Below are positions 50,596-59,535 of a DNA stretch of 62,867 nt, in pieces. A program made the position numbers and the translations under genes. This DNA comes from Paenibacillus sp. (GTDB taxonomy: Bacteria; Bacillota; Bacilli; Paenibacillales; YIM-B00363): positions 1 through 62,867 of the forward strand of contig JAPSKX010000004.1 in NCBI GenBank assembly GCA_031181325.1, written 5' to 3'. Within the stretch, counting starts at the first letter, position 1, and every line of letters begins with the position of its first letter. Below the pieces are notes generated by a model that worked only from the letters and a program-made list of their open reading frames with translations, did not search any database and had not been told where the DNA came from.

Positions 50596-51546
50596 ATGAC
50601 TTTTCAATCCATGGGCATTCACCACATTACTTCTTTCGTAGGCAACGCGCAGGCGAATGCCGACTTCTACGCCGGCCTCCTCGGGCTTCGGCTCGTGAAG
50701 AAGACGATCAACTTCGACGCGCCGGAGGTGTATCACCTGTATTTCGGCAACGAACAAGGAAGTCCGGGCACGATCGTTACGTTCTTCCCGTTCGAGGGCG
50801 GTCGGAAGGGGCGGGTCGGCGGCGGCCAAGTCGGCTATACGACGTTCGCGATTCCGAAGGGCGCGATGCCCTTCTGGGAAGCGCGGCTCGAGCGGTTCGC
50901 GGTACCGTTCGCCCGCGTAGCGCGCTTCGGCGAACGCTACATTCAGTTCAAAGACGGGGACGGGCTTCAGCTCGAGCTCGTGGAGCGTGAGGCGGGAACG
51001 CTCAGCGCCTGGTCGTTCGGCGGCGTCCCGGTCGATTTGGCGATCAAGGGCTTCGGCGGGGCGGTCTTGTACAGCATGGCGCCGGAGCGGACGATGCGTC
51101 TGCTAGAAGACGTGATGGGTCTCGAGCGCGTCGCGGAGGAGAGCGGGCTGGTTCGATTCCGCGCGGCCGGGGATATCGGCAATATCGTCGATGTGAACGC
51201 TGCGCCGATGGGCAGGGGGTACGGAGGCGCAGGGACGGTCCACCACATTGCATGGCGGGCGCATGACCGCGGGGATCAGGAGGCGTGGAGAGAGCATGTC
51301 GAAGCGGCGGGCTACCGTTCGACGCCGATCGTCGACCGGAATTATTTCACCGCGCTCTATTTCCGGGAGGACGGCGAGATCTTGTTCGAGATCGCGACGG
51401 ATCCGCCGGGGTTCGTCGTCGACGAACCGTTCGAAGCGCTCGGCGGGAAGCTGATGCTGCCGGATTGGCTCGAGCCTCGTCGGGAAGAGATTCAACGCGG
51501 CTTGCCGCCGTTCGAAATCAGAGTGCGGGAGGAGGAGGAGGCATGA
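50596..51546 (+). CDS. mhqO: Ring-cleaving dioxygenase-like VOC protein (MhqO type)
   Basis: Two-module vicinal-oxygen-chelate dioxygenase, 316 aa, that handles quinones/hydroquinones. Module 1 starts GIHHITSFVGNAQANADFY (metal His9 or His10); module 2 has TVHHIAWRA and the Glu ligand in ILFEIATDP. Middle motif GLRLVKKTINFDAPEVYHLY is typical of MhqO/MhqA proteins. ATG 50596 follows ACGGAGG by 8 bp; the longer frame from 50563 lacks a site. Its stop overlaps the hydrolase start (ATGA), and the operator upstream fits quinone induction. Confidence 0.88.
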   Translation: MTFQSMGIHHITSFVGNAQANADFYAGLLGLRLVKKTINFDAPEVYHLYFGNEQGSPGTIVTFFPFEGGRKGRVGGGQVGYTTFAIPKGAMPFWEARLERFAVPFARVARFGERYIQFKDGDGLQLELVEREAGTLSAWSFGGVPVDLAIKGFGGAVLYSMAPERTMRLLEDVMGLERVAEESGLVRFRAAGDIGNIVDVNAAPMGRGYGGAGTVHHIAWRAHDRGDQEAWREHVEAAGYRSTPIVDRNYFTALYFREDGEILFEIATDPPGFVVDEPFEALGGKLMLPDWLEPRREEIQRGLPPFEIRVREEEEA

Positions 51547-52157
51547 GACACATTTTCCGAAGAGGAACCGAACCGAGCGCTCCGACGCTGCTGCTGCTGC
51601 ACGGCACAGGCGGGACGGAGCACGATCTGCTCCCGCTTGCGGAGCGGCTCGATCCTGCCGCCTCGATCCTGAGCGTTAGGGGCAATGTGTCGGAAAACGG
51701 GATGCCGCGCTTCTTCCGAAGGCTTGCGGAAGGCGTGTTCGACGAAGAAGACCTCGTATTCCGGACGCAGGAGCTGAACGATTTCCTTCGCGACGCCGCA
51801 GGGACGCACGGCTTCGATCGGGAGCGGGTCGTCGCCGTCGGGTACTCCAACGGCGCGAACATCGCGGCGAGCTTGATGTTCCATATACCGGGCGCGTTCC
51901 TCGGGGCGATCCTCCATCATCCGATGGTTCCGATGCGCGGGCTCGAACTGCCGGAGCTTTCGGAGACGCCGGTATTCATCGGGGCCGGGCGGAACGACCC
52001 GATCTGCTCCGCGCAGGAGTCGGAGGAGCTGTCGGCGCTGCTTCGCGGGGCCGGGGCCGACGTTCGCGTGCATTGGGAGTCGAACGGTCATCGGCTGACA
52101 GGGACGGAGGTCGACGCAGCCGCGCAGTGGTACAGGGAAAAGCTCAAGCAGGATTGA
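51543..52157 (+). CDS. mhqD: Alpha/beta-hydrolase, carboxylesterase of the MhqD type
   Basis: Cytosolic esterase-fold hydrolase of 204 aa, partner of MhqO in quinone detoxification. Oxyanion HGTGG (20-24), nucleophile elbow GYSNGAN with Ser102, acid Asp152 in GRNDPIC, and catalytic His183 in NGHRLT. RGNVSENGMPRFFRRLAEGVFDEEDL is a strong MhqD-group block. It shares ATGA with the preceding stop. The stop codon overlaps the -35 of the next promoter. Confidence 0.9.
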   Translation: MRHIFRRGTEPSAPTLLLLHGTGGTEHDLLPLAERLDPAASILSVRGNVSENGMPRFFRRLAEGVFDEEDLVFRTQELNDFLRDAAGTHGFDRERVVAVGYSNGANIAASLMFHIPGAFLGAILHHPMVPMRGLELPELSETPVFIGAGRNDPICSAQESEELSALLRGAGADVRVHWESNGHRLTGTEVDAAAQWYREKLKQD

Positions 52158-52183
52158 CATTGATAATCATTATCAATTATGAT
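52154..52183 (+). promoter_or_regulatory. Fur-box promoter (iron-regulated)
   Basis: TTGACA (52154-52159), 18-bp spacer and TATGAT (52178-52183) form a near-consensus promoter. The spacer is occupied by TGATAAT-C-ATTATCA (52161-52175), an exact 7-1-7 Fur palindrome with an extra T/A pair outside. Iron-loaded Fur would block RNA polymerase directly. Confidence 0.88.
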
Positions 52184-52221
52184 GATGGGGGGTTACGATG
52201 TAACGGAAAAGGGGGAGCGAT

Positions 52222-53034
52222 ATGGCGGTTCCAATCCAATATATTTCCGACGATGGGGATTGTCCGACGCCGGATCTTGTATCCGTCAGCGCCTGCGACG
52301 ACGGCATGTACGCCGCCTCCTTCGGGAACCGCGTCTTCCGGAGACGGCGGGACGGGACTTGGTCGAAGGAAGATCGCGGGCTTGGGGACGGCATCGTCGT
52401 CAATCGATTGCAGTCGATCGACGGAAGCGTGTACGCCTGCACGAACCAAGGTTTATATTATCGCCACGCCGATCGCTGGCATCCGACGGAGATCGCGTTC
52501 CCATGCTATCAAATTCGGAAGCAAGGCGGCCTTCTCGCTGCGGCTACGGAGTATGGCGTATGGTGCAAAGTCGGGACGCAATGGGGGAACGTCGCGTATG
52601 CGAACGTCCCCGTGTACGATCTATTGCTCGCCCCTCAGTTTTTTTTCCTTGGTACGAATCAAGGGGTTTCCCTCTACGATCGTTATACCGATTCGACGGC
52701 GGACTTCCCGATCGCTTCCCCGGTCACGAGCATGGCGGTGTTTCAAGGCCGTCTGCTCGGCGCGTCGTCGGAAGGCGAATTGGTCGCTGGGGACCGGCGG
52801 GGCGGATTTTCCCGAACCGGCTTCGATGGAATACAAATCTTTTCGTTACAATCGACGGAGACCGACGTCTTCGTTTGTTCCGGGAAGGGGCTGTACCGAC
52901 TCTGCGCGATAGGGGATCGGTTGACGTTGCGCTCCGTGCTCGTCGGGTTCCCGGTGACGGATCTGATCGGATCCGAGGACGGCATGTACGTCGCGACCTT
53001 ATTCGGGGGGTTGAAGAAAGTGATCTTCCGATAG
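52222..53034 (+). CDS. Iron-regulated beta-propeller-like repeat protein, function unknown
   Basis: Protein of 270 aa without signal peptide. It consists of about six short repeats, each with a strand pair ending in a pattern like G-x-V/L-Y/F-x-R ([84 protein letters not shown]), suggesting a beta-propeller. A textbook Fur box controls it, so it is made under iron limitation. GGGGGAG precedes ATG 52222. It converges with and overlaps the Cys-rich gene by 36 bp. Confidence 0.8.
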   Translation: MAVPIQYISDDGDCPTPDLVSVSACDDGMYAASFGNRVFRRRRDGTWSKEDRGLGDGIVVNRLQSIDGSVYACTNQGLYYRHADRWHPTEIAFPCYQIRKQGGLLAAATEYGVWCKVGTQWGNVAYANVPVYDLLLAPQFFFLGTNQGVSLYDRYTDSTADFPIASPVTSMAVFQGRLLGASSEGELVAGDRRGGFSRTGFDGIQIFSLQSTETDVFVCSGKGLYRLCAIGDRLTLRSVLVGFPVTDLIGSEDGMYVATLFGGLKKVIFR

Positions 53035-53343
53035 TTCGGGATGTGGATCCGAACTCGCGTACGGCGGCCACCCCGCCCCCCCGGGGGCGGGACAGCTCTT
53101 CGTCTTGAACTTCGCGCGAATGCGAACGAAGCAGCCGCACAGCGAACACGTATGTCCGCCGATCAGCTTCGGGCACGAACGGCACGTCCGGAGCCGATCC
53201 TCGTACACGTCGTCCGGCACGCACGCGTCCGAGCCGTCCCGGAACATGGGCTGCGAGAGCATCCGATCGATCCGCTCCTCCGTCGCCATCGCGTCGCCGC
53301 GGCACCCCTTGCAAGAACGGTCCGCCTCGGCTCTCCCGGTCAT
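52999..53343 (-). CDS. Cys-rich DUF6171-like zinc-ribbon protein, possibly with altered C-terminus
   Basis: Protein of 114 aa with paired Cys: CKGC (11-14), RTCRSC and HTCSLCGCF, and KSCPAP. This spacing suggests one or two zinc-binding knuckles. The ATG overlaps the stop of the upstream GH51 gene (ATGA on the minus strand), so it is coupled to it. After SCPAP the frame passes a C7/G-run (near 53077-53088) and continues 27 residues into the opposite gene; relatives usually end soon after the last Cys, so a frameshift in the run may have lengthened it. Family call is moderate. Confidence 0.65.
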   Translation of the reverse strand: MTGRAEADRSCKGCRGDAMATEERIDRMLSQPMFRDGSDACVPDDVYEDRLRTCRSCPKLIGGHTCSLCGCFVRIRAKFKTKSCPAPGGAGWPPYASSDPHPELSEDHFLQPPE

Positions 53344-54836
53344 GCCCCCGGCGTCAGCTCGAGCACCGTTACGGACATCGGCGCGACGGCGGCTTGCAGC
53401 CTATGTCCCTCGACCGAATACGCCGAGAACGGCGCCGGCGCGACGCGATCCGGCCGCTCGAACGTGTTATGCCCGTCGATCGCGTCCGACGTCAACGTCG
53501 TTCCGCTCACGCTTACGCCCGCTTCCGTCCATCCGCGAAGCTCGAGCCGTACGTTCGCGGCTTCGCGGTGGTCCAAGTTGCAGATGCTGACATGGATGCG
53601 GCCGCCGGCGTCGCGGGAGGCGGAGACGGACACTTGCGGCAGCGGGCCGTGCTCGGTCGCCAGTTCGGCGACGGATGCGTGCGTCGCAAGCCGCTCGGCG
53701 TCTTGGTGCACCTTGAACATGTCGAAGACGTGGTACGTCGGCGTCAGCACCATCTTGTCGCCTTCGGTCAAGACGACCGATTGCAATACGTTCGCCAGCT
53801 GCGCGAGGTTCGCCATGCGGACGCGGTCGCAATGCTCGTGGAAAATATGCAGCGTAATGCCGGCGACGAGCGCGTCGCGAATCGTATTTTGCTGATACAG
53901 GAAGCCCGGATTCGTCCCCGGCTCGACGTCGTACCAGGTGCCCCATTCGTCTACGAGCAGGCCGATGCGCTTCGACGGATCGTATCGATCCATAATGACG
54001 GAGTGCTTCGCGATCAGCTCCTCCATATGCATCGCCTTCTTCAGCGTCGAGCTCCATTCCGCCTCCGTGAAGCCTGTGGCGGCGCCCTTCTCCGACCACG
54101 ACGGACCGGGGATCGTGTAATAATGCAGCGTGATGGAATCCATGAACCGGCCCGCGTTCTTCATCAGGACGTCCATCCACTCGTAGTCGTCGGAATTCGG
54201 TCCGCAGGCGATCTTGTGAATCCGGTTCTCCCCGTAATTGCGCACATACGTCTGGAATTGCCGATACAAATCCGCGTAATATTCCGGCCGCATATTGCCG
54301 CCGCAGCCCCAATTTTCGTTGCCGACGCCGAAATACTGCACCTTCCAAGGCTGCTCCCGGCCGTTGGCCTTCCGCCACTCGGTCATCGGGGAGAGACCGT
54401 CGAACGTCAGGTATTCGACCCATTCGGACATCTCCTGCACGGTGCCGCTGCCGACGTTGCCGTTAATGTACGGCTCGCAGCCGAGCAGCTCGCACAGCTG
54501 CATAAATTCGTGCGTGCCGAAGTGATTGTTCTCGACGACGCCGCCCCAATGCGTGTTAATCATGCTCTTCCGGGTTTCCCTCGGCCCGACGCCGTCCTTC
54601 CAATGATACTCGTCCGCGAAGCAGCCGCCCGGCCAGCGGAGGACGGGAATCTTCATCCGCCGCAAGGCGTCCAATACATCGTTGCGGATGCCGTGCGTAT
54701 TCGGGATCGGGGACGATTCTCCAACCCACAGCCCTTCGTAAATACAGCGGCCGAGATGCTCGGAGAAATGTCCGTAAATATTGCGGTGAATCGTGCCTTG
54801 CGGTTGATCGGCTTGGATCGCGATCCGGTTCGTCAT
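53340..54836 (-). CDS. abfA: GH51 alpha-L-arabinofuranosidase
   Basis: Cytosolic exo-enzyme of 498 aa that removes arabinofuranosyl units from arabinan or arabinoxylan oligosaccharides by a retaining mechanism. Motifs: [40 protein letters not shown], acid/base Glu174 in [10 protein letters not shown], and nucleophile Glu297 in [10 protein letters not shown]-terminal beta-sandwich follows. I use ATG 54836; AAGGAG lies 11 bp upstream and the GTG at 54848 would overlap it. It diverges from an ArsR-type regulator. Confidence 0.93.
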   Translation of the reverse strand: MTNRIAIQADQPQGTIHRNIYGHFSEHLGRCIYEGLWVGESSPIPNTHGIRNDVLDALRRMKIPVLRWPGGCFADEYHWKDGVGPRETRKSMINTHWGGVVENNHFGTHEFMQLCELLGCEPYINGNVGSGTVQEMSEWVEYLTFDGLSPMTEWRKANGREQPWKVQYFGVGNENWGCGGNMRPEYYADLYRQFQTYVRNYGENRIHKIACGPNSDDYEWMDVLMKNAGRFMDSITLHYYTIPGPSWSEKGAATGFTEAEWSSTLKKAMHMEELIAKHSVIMDRYDPSKRIGLLVDEWGTWYDVEPGTNPGFLYQQNTIRDALVAGITLHIFHEHCDRVRMANLAQLANVLQSVVLTEGDKMVLTPTYHVFDMFKVHQDAERLATHASVAELATEHGPLPQVSVSASRDAGGRIHVSICNLDHREAANVRLELRGWTEAGVSVSGTTLTSDAIDGHNTFERPDRVAPAPFSAYSVEGHRLQAAVAPMSVTVLELTPGA

Positions 54837-54862
54837 ACGCGAATGCACTCCTTGGATTAATT

Positions 54863-54931
54863 AAATTATTAAACACAATTGAAAATTATTAATTCATAAA
54901 CTATAATAAAATGGTACTCTTTCGATCGCAA
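54863..54931 (-). promoter_or_regulatory. GH51 promoter with 10-bp direct repeats
   Basis: On the minus strand TTGCGA (54926-54931), 17-bp spacer and TATTAT (54903-54908). AAATTATTAA occurs at 54863-54872 and 54883-54892, exactly 20 bp apart, that is two helical turns, just downstream of the promoter. They may bind the divergent ArsR-type regulator. Confidence 0.5.
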
Positions 54932-54969
54932 CCATTATTTCTCTATTTTTCTCCCGGAGTGAACGATAT

Positions 54970-55899
54970 ATGATAAGAGCAACGACCGATTCCGAATGGC
55001 TTCCCGTATTCGAGGCGCTGGCGAGCGACGTTCGCCTCCATATTATTCGATTGTTGTCGGAGCAATCGATGAACAACAAGGATCTGGCGGATCGCCTCGG
55101 CCTGAGCGGGGCGATCGTGTCGATGCATGTGCGCAAGCTCCAAGAAGCGGGCCTCGTCAAGTCCGCGATGGTTCGCAAGGACGGCGGGACCCATAAGATG
55201 AACGCGCTGGCGGTGCAAGGCGTCGAGGTGCTGTTCCCGCACGGAGCACAAGAGGCAAGGCCGTTCCACGAGGTCGTCGTACCGATCGGACATTACAACG
55301 ACCACGAGGTATATCCGACGTGCGGCCTCGCGACGACGAGCAAGCTCATCGGTCAGTTCGACGATCCGAGGTATTTCCACGACCCGGAACGGGTGCAGGC
55401 CGGCATTCTTTGGTTCGGTCGAGGCTACGTGGAGTACACGCTCCCGAATTTCTTGCTCTCCTCCCAGCAGATCGAGAGCATCGATATTTCGCTGGAGATC
55501 GGTTCGGAGGCGCCCGGCGTGAACCGGGATTGGCCGTCCGACATTACGTTCGTCTTGAACGGCAGGGAGCTCGGCACGTGGACGAGTCCGGGCGACTCCG
55601 GCGAAGGACGCGGCGCGTTGACGCCGAGCTGGTGGATGGACACCGTCAATCAGTACGGGTACTTGAAGGTGCTGCAGGTGAAGGAATCCGGCACGTACTT
55701 GGACGGCCAGCAATTGTCCGAAGTCGGACTTCGCGATCTGGCCATCCGCCGGCATTCGTGGACGCTGCGGCTCGAGGTGAAGGAGGACGCGGTTCACGTC
55801 GGAGGCATGACGCTTTACGGTGCCGGGTTCGGCAATTACAATCAAGAGATCGTCTTCCGCACATACTATCGCGAGCAAGCGGAACAGGAAGAAGAATGA
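54970..55899 (+). CDS. ArsR-type winged-helix regulator with large C-terminal sensor domain
   Basis: Regulator of 309 aa. Residues 10-70 are an ArsR-like winged helix (VFEALASDVRLHIIRLLSEQ, NKDLADRLGLSGAIVSMHVR). The remaining 230 residues are beta-rich (GRGYVEYTLPNF, DISLEIGSEAPGV, ITFVLNGRELGTWTSPGD, WTLRLEVKEDAVHVGG) and look like a carbohydrate-binding jelly-roll, unusual for the normally 100-aa ArsR family. It lies divergent to the arabinofuranosidase and probably controls it with an arabino-sugar as ligand. No metal-binding Cys cluster is evident. Confidence 0.85.
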   Translation: MIRATTDSEWLPVFEALASDVRLHIIRLLSEQSMNNKDLADRLGLSGAIVSMHVRKLQEAGLVKSAMVRKDGGTHKMNALAVQGVEVLFPHGAQEARPFHEVVVPIGHYNDHEVYPTCGLATTSKLIGQFDDPRYFHDPERVQAGILWFGRGYVEYTLPNFLLSSQQIESIDISLEIGSEAPGVNRDWPSDITFVLNGRELGTWTSPGDSGEGRGALTPSWWMDTVNQYGYLKVLQVKESGTYLDGQQLSEVGLRDLAIRRHSWTLRLEVKEDAVHVGGMTLYGAGFGNYNQEIVFRTYYREQAEQEEE

Positions 55900-55933
55900 T
55901 TCCGCCCGGGGCGGCGTTATTCTTTGCGTTTCA

Positions 55934-55947
55934 TGTAAGCGCTACCG
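55934..55947. promoter_or_regulatory. cre-like site before the Cache/AraC regulator
   Basis: TGTAAGCGCTACCG matches the CcpA consensus at about 12 of 14 positions, 58 bp before ATG 56005. Confidence 0.4.
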
Positions 55948-56004
55948 ATAATGCGGCTGCGGCATTCCGCACGCCGCAGCGCCATGAGCGAAAGGAGAGA
56001 AACG

Positions 56005-58290
56005 ATGAGACGAATTCCGATGATGCTGCAGCTGACGCTGATCTTGTTCTGCGTCATGGCGGTCCCGATGGGGATTCTGACATGGTACAGCGATATGCGA
56101 ATTCTGCAGAACGCGGAGAGCGCCATCGCGGAGACGTCGCTCGAGGGGCTGAACGCGAGCCGGAAGCTCAACGAGAACGCGCTGAACAATCTCGCTCAGG
56201 ACGTGGTGCGTCTCGCCGCGACCAAGGTGTTCGATCGGATTCGCGCATTCGAGACGTACGAGGAGGCGAATGCGAACTTCGATAACGTTCGAACGACCCA
56301 ACTAGTGCTGCAGGAGCTGTACAACTTAAATCATCGGGTAGACGGCGTGTACTCGTCCTTCTTTCGATTAACCGATTCGGACTACGTGGTTTCTACGGAT
56401 AAGGGCATTACGACGCTGGCGCGATACGAAGCCTTGGATTGGATGGAGGAAGCGCTCGAAGGCCGGCGGGGCATCGGCGGCGTCTGGCATCCGCGCAGGA
56501 CGGAGACGGGAGTCGATGTCTTGTCCTACGTGCTGCCGCTCAACCGGCTCTCGACCACGACGCGCGGGGAGGTCGTCGTGAACCTCAGGGCGAGTCAGAT
56601 CGGACAATACCTCCGGTCCTCGGAGCCGGGCAAGTCCGGCTACCTCTTGCTCGATTCGGACGGCACCGTCATCTCGCACCATGAGAAGGGCATGTTCCTG
56701 ACGGACGGGAACGAACAGCCTTTCATTCGAGACATCTTGCGGAATCCGTCCGCGGAGGGCTATGCGATCCACGAGGTCGCAGGCGAACGGCTCATCTATA
56801 CATGGTCGCGTTCGAAACCGTTCCAATGGTGGGTCGTCAACATCTATTCGATGGACGAGCTGATGACGAAGACGCACAGCTTGCAGCGCGGCATTATTGT
56901 GTTAACGCTGGCCATCATCGTCGCAGGCGCGTTCCTGACCGTCTTCCTCGCCACCTGGCTGTCCAAGCCGGCGAGACAATTGGTCCGGGCGATGCGCGCC
57001 CGCAATATTATCGGCGAGTCGAATCGCAACGAGCTCGCGTTCCTCGATGCGGCGTTCCGCCGGATGCAGGAGGAGGAAGAAGAGCTCTACAAGCTGCTTA
57101 AGGAACGGGAACACGATACGCGGAGCCTCGCGATTCATAATCTGCTTCGGGGCGAAGTGTCGAAGGGGACGGTCGAGCTGTTTCCGGAGCCGTATTCGCG
57201 CGTCGCCGTCATCTCTATCGACCGATACCGCCGCTACGTCAGCACCACGAACCCGGAGACGCGGAATTATCATCGGTATGTGTTGATTTCGAGCAGCGAG
57301 AATATGTTCCCGGCGGCCATTCTGGCGAGATGCGTCTACACCGGCGACGGCTGCTTCGTCGTCATTATGAATTACGGGGAAGCGGAAGCGGAGCGCGATT
57401 TGGAACATGTCAAGCGATCGTTGGACGCGATTCGAGATCAAGCGGCGGAGCTGCTCGGACACTCCGTCACGATCGGGGTGAGCAGCGAGGCCGAAACGAT
57501 CGACGAGCTGTCCGACAAAGCGCTGGAAGCGATGGAAGCCGTCAAATCCCGTCTGATCGAGGGGAGCGGACGTATCGCGTACTGGAAGCAAGAGGCCGAC
57601 CGCGGAAAGAAGTATATTTATCCGACGAACAGCGAACGGCGCATTTTGAACTTCCTCGATACGGGGGATCTCGACAGCATCGTGAAGGAACTGAAGGTTA
57701 TCGAGAACGAGATTCGCTCCGTCGATTACATTTCGTACGACAACATCTTGTTCATCTACAATCAGCTAGTCGGCGTCACGATCAAGCATCTTCGGGAAAA
57801 TCACGTCGGGGCGGCGCGCATGTTCACGGGCCGGACGAACGTCTATTCGACGATCGCCTCGCTCGATACGCTGGACGAACTCGAAGATTACCTGAAGCAA
57901 TTCTTCGGCGAGATCATTCCGCTGCTGGCGCGCGGCGCCGGCGAAGTGAACTACGGGGAGCGCATCGTTCGTTATCTGGAGGAGCATTATCGCGAGGAAA
58001 TCGTCTTCGAGGACATGGCCAAGGAGATCGGCATCAGCTATTCGTATATGCGGAAGATTACGTACGAGGTCACGGGCAAAAGCTTGATCGAACAGCTGAA
58101 CCACCTGCGTATCGAAAAGGCGAAAGCGATGCTGCTGGAATCGAAACTCAGCATTGCGCAGATCGCTTCGGAAGTCGGTTATGCGAACGTGCAAAGCTTC
58201 AATCGCTTCTTCCGCAAGTTCGAAGGGATGCCGCCGAGCGGCTATAAAGCGTTGAAATCCGCTTTGCCGCCGGCCGATCATCAAAAATAA
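56005..58290 (+). CDS. Membrane sensor-regulator: Cache domain, HAMP-like linker, AraC DNA-binding domain
   Basis: One-protein sensor/activator of 761 aa. A membrane helix near 5-25 (QLTLILFCVMAVPMGILTWY), an extracellular Cache-type domain to about 285, a second helix (GIIVLTLAIIVAGAFLTVFL), a cytosolic linker, and a C-terminal AraC pair of helix-turn-helices (FEDMAKEIGISYSYMRKITY and IAQIASEVGYANVQSFNRFF). It likely senses extracellular sugars and turns on the permease/SBP/GH105 genes next to it. ATG 56005 has AAAGGAGAG upstream; the longer frame from 55951 does not. Confidence 0.93.
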   Translation: MRRIPMMLQLTLILFCVMAVPMGILTWYSDMRILQNAESAIAETSLEGLNASRKLNENALNNLAQDVVRLAATKVFDRIRAFETYEEANANFDNVRTTQLVLQELYNLNHRVDGVYSSFFRLTDSDYVVSTDKGITTLARYEALDWMEEALEGRRGIGGVWHPRRTETGVDVLSYVLPLNRLSTTTRGEVVVNLRASQIGQYLRSSEPGKSGYLLLDSDGTVISHHEKGMFLTDGNEQPFIRDILRNPSAEGYAIHEVAGERLIYTWSRSKPFQWWVVNIYSMDELMTKTHSLQRGIIVLTLAIIVAGAFLTVFLATWLSKPARQLVRAMRARNIIGESNRNELAFLDAAFRRMQEEEEELYKLLKEREHDTRSLAIHNLLRGEVSKGTVELFPEPYSRVAVISIDRYRRYVSTTNPETRNYHRYVLISSSENMFPAAILARCVYTGDGCFVVIMNYGEAEAERDLEHVKRSLDAIRDQAAELLGHSVTIGVSSEAETIDELSDKALEAMEAVKSRLIEGSGRIAYWKQEADRGKKYIYPTNSERRILNFLDTGDLDSIVKELKVIENEIRSVDYISYDNILFIYNQLVGVTIKHLRENHVGAARMFTGRTNVYSTIASLDTLDELEDYLKQFFGEIIPLLARGAGEVNYGERIVRYLEEHYREEIVFEDMAKEIGISYSYMRKITYEVTGKSLIEQLNHLRIEKAKAMLLESKLSIAQIASEVGYANVQSFNRFFRKFEGMPPSGYKALKSALPPADHQK

Positions 58291-58322
58291 AGGGTCATGG
58301 CACCCGGTAAGGTTCGCCGTAG

Positions 58323-58348
58323 ACGGCCGCTCCCGCAGCGGCCGTTTC
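58323..58348 (+). terminator. Terminator after the Cache/AraC gene
   Basis: ACGGCCGCT (58323-58331) and AGCGGCCGT (58337-58345) make a perfect 9-bp stem with 5-nt loop; the T tract is short (TTC). Confidence 0.7.
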
Positions 58349-58393
58349 GCATCGAACAAGCCGTGTAAGCGGATTCATAATTGCTTATGCCTA

Positions 58394-58442
58394 TCATTTT
58401 TGATTTTGTTCCCGCCGGAAATCAAAAATGAAAGCGCTTATC
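58394..58442. promoter_or_regulatory. 12-bp inverted repeat and overlapping cre-like site
   Basis: TCATTTTTGATT (58394-58405) and AATCAAAAATGA (58420-58431) are exact complements with a 14-bp gap. The right arm runs into TGAAAGCGCTTATC (58429-58442), matching the CcpA consensus at 12 of 14 positions. The pair lies 110-160 bp before the permease start and may be an AraC binding site or an RNA hairpin. Confidence 0.5.
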
Positions 58443-58554
58443 AATACTCATGATTTACCGGAACCGCTCGCCGGAGGTAAGATGCAAACACGACCCGCCA
58501 CACAACACTTGAGTAAGCGGCTGGAATTTAGCAAGAAGAAGGGGAGGTGACACT

Positions 58555-59520
58555 GTGACAGTTGAAAACGCTTCAGTTGGCAATGAAGTCATTGTAAAGA
58601 AAGCTAAATGGGGTGACCGGCCGCTGACGTACTATCTTCGGCGAGACTGGCAGCTCTATTCGCTCCTTCTGATCCCGCTGGCGTTCGTGCTCGTATTCAA
58701 ATACGCGCCGATGTCCGGCCTTGTGCTGGCTTTTAAGGATTACAAGCTCGCGAGAGGCGTCTGGGGGAGCGAATGGGTCGGGTTCGAGGTATTCCGGGAC
58801 ATCTTCGCGAACCGAGATTTCGGTCGGGCGGTCCGCAATACGCTGCTGCTCAACAGTTTAGACCTGCTGTTCAGCTTCACGGCGCCGATCGTTCTCGCGC
58901 TGCTGCTCAACGAAATCAAGAGCGTCGCATTCAAGAAGATCAATCAGACGCTGCTGTATTTGCCTCACTTCCTGTCCTGGGTTATTATCGGCGCGATCGC
59001 TTACCAGCTGCTCGGCGAGGGCAGCGGCGTGGTGAACAATGTCATGGAACAGATGGGCGGGACTCGCGTTCCGTTCCTGCAAGACGACACGAATTGGCTG
59101 ATCAGCTACTTGGCGATCGGGGTTTGGCAGAGTATGGGATGGGGGACGATCATCTACCTCGCGGCGATCAGCAGCGTCAACCCAGAATTGTATGAAGCTG
59201 CTACCGTCGACGGCGCAGGGCGGCTGCGGAAGGCGTGGAACGTCACGCTGCCGTGCATCCGGGTCACCATCGTGACGCTGCTCATTATGAACCTCGGCCG
59301 CGTCATGGAGGGGTCGTTCGAACGGGTGTACGCATTAATGAACCGAGCCACGACGGAGTTCACCACGACCATTCCGGTCTTGGTGTACCGATGGGGCATC
59401 GAAAGCGGCGACTTCAGCAAAGCGACGGCGCTCGGCTTGTTCCAAGCGGTAATCGGACTCGTGTTGGTCATTGCCGCCGACCGCATCGCCAAGAAGCTCG
59501 GCGAAGACGGATTAATTTAG
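58555..59520 (+). CDS. ABC transporter permease (LplB/YtcP-like)
   Basis: Channel subunit of 321 aa with six predicted helices. Characteristic start LRRDWQLYSLLLIPLAFVLV and FKYAPMSGLVLAFKDYKLARG, and docking motif EAATVDGAGRLRKAWNVTLP. The start is GTG 58555 behind AAGGGGAGG. With the following permease and SBP it forms an importer for oligosaccharides, lacking an ATPase gene, probably controlled by the Cache/AraC sensor upstream. Confidence 0.94.
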   Translation: MTVENASVGNEVIVKKAKWGDRPLTYYLRRDWQLYSLLLIPLAFVLVFKYAPMSGLVLAFKDYKLARGVWGSEWVGFEVFRDIFANRDFGRAVRNTLLLNSLDLLFSFTAPIVLALLLNEIKSVAFKKINQTLLYLPHFLSWVIIGAIAYQLLGEGSGVVNNVMEQMGGTRVPFLQDDTNWLISYLAIGVWQSMGWGTIIYLAAISSVNPELYEAATVDGAGRLRKAWNVTLPCIRVTIVTLLIMNLGRVMEGSFERVYALMNRATTEFTTTIPVLVYRWGIESGDFSKATALGLFQAVIGLVLVIAADRIAKKLGEDGLI

Positions 59521-59535
59521 AGAGGAGGCGGTTCC

